Below, one piece after another: positions 7,431 to 10,244 of a DNA stretch of 10,244 bases (positions within the stretch are counted from its first letter, which is position 1; each line of letters starts with the position of its first letter). A program made the position numbers and the translations under genes. Origin of the DNA: Dunaliella salina (lineage: Eukaryota; Chlorophyta; Chlorophyceae; Chlamydomonadales; Dunaliellaceae); contig MU070288.1 in assembly GCA_002284615.2 (NCBI GenBank), positions 85,957 to 96,200 of the forward strand, given 5' to 3'. Below the pieces are notes generated by a model that worked only from the letters and a program-made list of their open reading frames with translations, made no database searches and had not been told where the DNA came from.

Positions 7431-7730
7431 GTCTTCCCACACAATCGGGCATACACCATGCTCACCCCTTACACACACCGATGTGACGCAACATGCTGGG
7501 CTTCCAGCCCGTGTTGAAGGCACCCAGCACGCCGCACATGAGCGCAACACCCTCCAGCTGTCGCAGCAGCAGCAGCCTTGCTTTCCCACACAGACAGGCT
7601 GCACACACCATGCTCACCCCTTACACACTAATGTGACGCAACACGCAGGGCTTCCGGCCCGTGCTGAAGGCACCCAGCTTGCAGCACACGAGTGCCGCGC
7701 CCTCCAGCCGTCGCAGCAGCAGCAGCCTGG
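7431..7730 (+). repeat. 150-bp tandem duplication spanning a splice acceptor
   Basis: Two units (about 7431-7580 and 7581-7730) share CTTCCCACACA, CACCATGCTCACCCCTTACA, ATGTGACGCAACA, GGGCTTCC(A/G)GCCCGTG, TGAAGGCACCCAGC and TCGCAGCAGCAGCAGCCT, in register at 150 bp. The right copy contains the proposed acceptor TTGCAG (7679-7684) and the first ~45 nt of the last exon. The left copy has ACGCCG at the same place, so it has no AG. About 15% of bases differ by eye. Confidence 0.9.
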
Positions 7731-8275
7731 GCGGCGCCACCTTCCTAGACCATGGCGGCAGCAGCGCCTGCGGTATGAGCCTCCTTGGCTCGTGGCCAGA
7801 GCACAAGCTGATGCCGCACCCCACAAACCCAGGCACGCCTGTGGGCGGTGGATCGTGGGAATATCTAACACTGCCACAGCAGCGTAGCTTAGGGATGGAT
7901 TTGCGGACATCGTGGCGTCGTGGCAGTGTGACGGAGGGGGAGCGGGAGCGGGAGGAGCGGGTGGGGGGCATGCAGCACGGCCGCGTGCTGTTTGGGAGCC
8001 ATGACATGCTGGGTGCCGCTCCCACACAGGGCAGCAGGGGGCCTGCAACAGGGGGGCCTGCCAGTGCGAATGCGGGGGTGGCTGCTGGCACAGGGGTTGG
8101 GGGGAGCCGGCCCACGCCCCTGGAGCAACTGTACTTGGGGCCTGGGACGGAGGAGAGGCCGCTAACGAGGAGGTCGCGTCACCGAGTGTCCTTCTCGGAG
8201 GGCGTGTCGCAACCTGAGAAGGCCTCTCCGCCGCGGGGCCCACACCCACTGGTGCGTAGCGACAGCCAGAAGTAG
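7685..8275 (+). CDS. Terminal coding exon, disordered C-terminus with RVSF motif
   Basis: This 196-codon frame ends at TAG (8273-8275). I do not recognise the protein. It starts HTSAAPSSRRSSSSLGG, has a Gly/Pro/Ala-rich middle with an acidic-basic stretch TEGEREREER (about residues 84-93), then ATGGPASANAGVAAGTGVGG, and ends PTPLEQLYLGPGTEERPLTRRSRHRVSFSEG...LVRSDSQK. RVSF at 8183-8194, preceded by basic and followed by acidic residues, matches the RVxF consensus for docking to protein phosphatase 1. RRSS and RRS are basophilic kinase-type sites. The acceptor TTGCAG at 7679-7684 is phase 0, matching the donor at 4518. An optional intron 7773-7879 (GTATGAG to CTAACACTGCCACAG) looks splice-like but would bring in TAG at 7885, so I keep the exon whole. 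The coding call rests on GC-rich codon use and length. Function is unknown. Confidence 0.65.
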   Translation, partial: HTSAAPSSRRSSSSLGGATFLDHGGSSACGMSLLGSWPEHKLMPHPTNPGTPVGGGSWEYLTLPQQRSLGMDLRTSWRRGSVTEGEREREERVGGMQHGRVLFGSHDMLGAAPTQGSRGPATGGPASANAGVAAGTGVGGSRPTPLEQLYLGPGTEERPLTRRSRHRVSFSEGVSQPEKASPPRGPHPLVRSDSQK

Positions 8276-8430
8276 CAAACTTGCATGTTGGTCAGGTCGC
8301 ATGAGATGGTGCTCATGATATGGAGTACATGCTCATGGCATAATGGTGCTGCCTCCGCCTTGCCTTGCATACTTCAGATAGGAAAGGTCGCATACCTATA
8401 CATGCCCCTGTAACCAGACCATTCCAATCT
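8276..8430 (+). other. Proposed 3' untranslated region
   Basis: This stretch runs from the TAG stop to just past a TGTAA motif and has no coding signal. It contains repeated ATGGTGCT and GCTCATG words, and near 8365-8390 a weak copy of the 95-bp unit (GCATACTTCAGATAGGAAAGG) that dominates the sequence to the right. Confidence 0.45.
8409..8413 (+). terminator. TGTAA polyadenylation signal
   Basis: TGTAA is the established poly(A) signal of volvocalean algae. It lies 134 bp past the stop codon at 8275, at a normal 3' UTR distance. Cleavage would be expected 10-20 nt further on, almost exactly where the 95-bp array begins. A 5-mer is weak evidence alone, and the position after a stop is what supports it. 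Confidence 0.45.
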
Positions 8431-9150
8431 GGAAAGCTTTAGATAGGAAGGGCCTCTTGCAGAAGAGGCACATCTAGGGTTCAAGCTCACGGAACAGGAA
8501 GACACTGTACTTCACGCCCTTGAATGCATGCTTCAAGTAGGAAGGGCCTCTCGCAGAAGAGGCACACCTGGGAATTCAAGCTCACGGAACAGGAAGACAC
8601 TGCACTTCACGGCCCCAAATGCATGCTTCAGATTTGAAAGGCCTCCCGCAGAAGAGGCACATCTGAGGGTTCTAGCTCGTGGAATAGGAAGACACTGTAC
8701 ATCAAGCCCTTGAATGCATGCTTCAAGTAGGGAAGGCCTCTCGCAGAAGAGGCACATCTGGGAATTCAAGCTCATGGAACAGGAAGACGCTGTACATCAC
8801 GCCCCCAAATGCATGCTTCAAGTAGGAAAGGCCTCCCGCAGAAGAGGCACATCTGAGGGTTCTAGCTCACGGAATAGGAAGACGCTGTACATCACGCCCT
8901 CGAATGCATGCTTCAGATTTGAAAGGCATCTCACAGAAGAGGCACATCTGAAGGTTCAAGCTCAGCAAAAAAGGAAGACACTGTACATCACGCCCTCAAA
9001 TGCATGCTTCAGATTTGAAAGGCCTCTCGCAGAAGTGGTACATCTGAGGATTTAAGTTCACGGAACAGGAAGACACTGTACATCATGCCCTTGAATGCAT
9101 GCTTAAGATAGGAAAGGCATCGCGCAGAGGAGGCACAAATGGGAGCTCAA
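8430..9150 (+). repeat. 95-bp tandem satellite, ~7-8 copies with dimer structure
   Basis: ATGCATGCTT starts at 8524, 8619, 8714, 8809, 8904, 9000 and 9095 (CTTAAG in the last), so the period is 95 with one 96. A partial first unit lies to the left. Each unit has GGCCTC(T/C)(C/T)GCAGAAGAGGC, which can fold as a short hairpin, then ACATCTG, (A/C)AGCTCACGGAACAGGAAGAC and (A/G)CTGTACATCACGCCC. Neighbouring units alternate: 8524 and 8714 carry CTGGGAATTCAAG, while 8619 and 8809 carry CTGAGGGTTCTAG. This makes a 190-bp dimer that was itself duplicated. 95 is not divisible by three, so the frames across it are not genes. Confidence 0.95.
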
Positions 9151-9164
9151 GCTCGCGGTCGGGA

Positions 9165-9385
9165 GTTTGGTGCACCTGACACATACCACTTAGTGCACCT
9201 GGAACACACTTCGCGCACCTGACACAGACTTGGCGCAGCTGATAAACACTGGTGCACCTGATACAGACTTGGTACACCTGATAGTCACTTGGCGCACCTG
9301 ACACGGACTTGACGCAGCTGTCACAGACTTGGTGCACTTACCACAGACTTGGCACAGGAAATGTACCTGGCATAGACATGGCGCA
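9165..9385 (+). repeat. 20-21-bp minisatellite (ACTTGGCGCACCTGACACAG)
   Basis: About ten head-to-tail units such as ACTTGGCGCACCTGACACAG, with variants GGTGCACCTGATACAG, GACGCAGCTGTCACAG and GGTGCACTTACCACAG. It fades out near 9360-9385. CACCTG and CAGCTG (E-box CANNTG) recur once per unit. The minus-strand frame 9083-9337 is only a translation of this array. Confidence 0.85.
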
Positions 9386-9489
9386 GGCAGTCAAAATGAG
9401 AGTCGTCCAGTTGGAGCTTGCCCCTGGACGTTTGCCAAACATGTTTGCCCAGCACAGCCCTGGCCTAGTCAGGCTCAATCATGCAAAGA

Positions 9490-9880
9490 AGCTGTGCCTT
9501 GGTGCTATGTTTGCAGGGTTCCCGTTGATATTTCAACATAGACTTGGCCTGATTTTGATCAACACAGGCCTGGCCTAGTTTTGATCAGCACAGCCTTGGC
9601 CAGGTCAAGCTCAGCAGCGCAACGAGGCTGTGCCTGATGCTGCGCTTGCAGGGCTTCCATTGATGCCTTCAAAGAAACCAGACTTGGCCTGATGATGATC
9701 ATTTCAGACTTTCATCATTTTGATCCAGCTCAGTCATGCATAGGGGCGGTGCCCTCATGCTGCGCTCGCAGGGCTTTCATTGATGCTCTCAACACGGATT
9801 TGGCCTTATTTCAATCAACACAGTCTTGGCCCGGCCAAGCTCAGCAGCGCAACGAGGCTGTGCCTTACTGCTGCGCTTGC
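9490..9880 (+). repeat. Degenerate repeats with TTGCAGGG junctions
   Basis: Three diverged units each end in a GCTGTGCC...CTGCGCTTGCAGGG segment, with the CAG ending at 9516, 9651 and 9771, and continue with TTCC(C/A)TTGATG..CTCAACA and GACTTGGCCTGATTTTGATC. Shorter 25-bp echoes of 'CACAGCCTTGGCC' lie between them. AGCTCAGCAGCGCAACGAGG occurs twice (about 9608 and 9838). The units lead directly into the regular 99-bp repeat at 9883. A 12-bp palindrome CAAACATGTTTG is at 9436-9447. Confidence 0.75.
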
Positions 9881-9882
9881 AG

Positions 9883-10244
<362 letters not shown>

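Noticed and set aside
7773..7879. Possible short intron (GTATGAG to CTAACACTGCCACAG)
   Set aside because: The CTAAC branch-like motif and acceptor look good, but removal shifts the frame and meets a stop at once (TAG 7885). It is kept only as a possible alternative isoform.
7483..7887. 134-codon plus-strand frame across the 150-bp duplication
   Set aside because: It stays open only because 150 is divisible by three, and it ends at TAG 7885 inside the better-supported exon frame. Its Gln/Ala/His-rich content comes from frame-shifted reading of the Ser-rich exon.
7614..8249. 211-codon minus-strand frame opposite the last exon
   Set aside because: It is the antisense shadow of the GC-rich exon. 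The plus frame has the better ending (stop, then TGTAA) and a phase-compatible acceptor.
8528..9055. Plus-strand frames of 61 and 113 codons in the 95-bp satellite
   Set aside because: The unit length is 2 mod 3, so the peptide changes from copy to copy. The frames reflect the repeat, not selection.
8475..9060. GGTTCAAGCTC in the 95-bp unit as a tRNA/SINE B box
   Set aside because: The final conserved C is not in place, there is no matching A box at the right distance, and the units are head-to-tail rather than dispersed.
8430..9360. CRISPR-like regular spacing
   Set aside because: The units are continuous satellites with no unique spacers, and the sequence context is eukaryotic.

Overview
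The window looks like nuclear DNA of a green alga, most likely Chlorophyceae (Chlamydomonadales or relatives). This is an inference from three things. Two exon-like stretches are GC-rich and favour CTG, CAG, AAG and GTG codons. They are bounded by GTGAGC donors and TGCAG acceptors. A TGTAA motif, the usual volvocalean poly(A) signal, lies downstream of the last stop codon. The rest is dominated by tandem repeats and long (TG)n tracts. I see no bacterial operons, rRNA, tRNA, CRISPR array or recognisable transposase or reverse transcriptase, and I cannot name the species.

Layout. Positions 1-3300 hold no gene I can support. They contain paired palindromes near 290 and 347, several ~110-bp direct duplications and a few hairpins. 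Positions 3319-3665 are two short-period degenerate arrays. A ~107-bp repeat (about 3815-4290) leads into a coding exon (4246-4517). A proposed 3.2-kb intron (4518-7684) holds degenerate copies of the exon end and its donor site, a pure (TG)48 tract, a 1.4-kb array of 27-31-bp monomers (about 5455-6830) and smaller duplications. The last exon (7685-8275) encodes a disordered C-terminus with an RVSF motif that matches the PP1-docking consensus. A TGTAA motif follows at 8409, and a 95-bp tandem array starts straight after it (8430-9150). Then come a 20-21-bp array (9165-9360) and a degenerate acceptor-bearing repeat (9490-9880). The latter grades into a perfectly in-frame 99-bp (33-codon) repeat at 9883-10132, which may be the start of a second coding unit cut off by a (TG)n tract at the window edge.

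The most unusual feature is that every exon boundary I can propose is itself tandemly duplicated into the neighbouring non-coding DNA. This holds for the acceptor of the first exon (five copies), its donor (five copies), the acceptor of the last exon (two copies) and the acceptor-like junction at the right edge (six copies). The window therefore reads as a few short exons embedded in ladders of intact and decayed splice sites. All gene models are from inspection only and have no transcript support.
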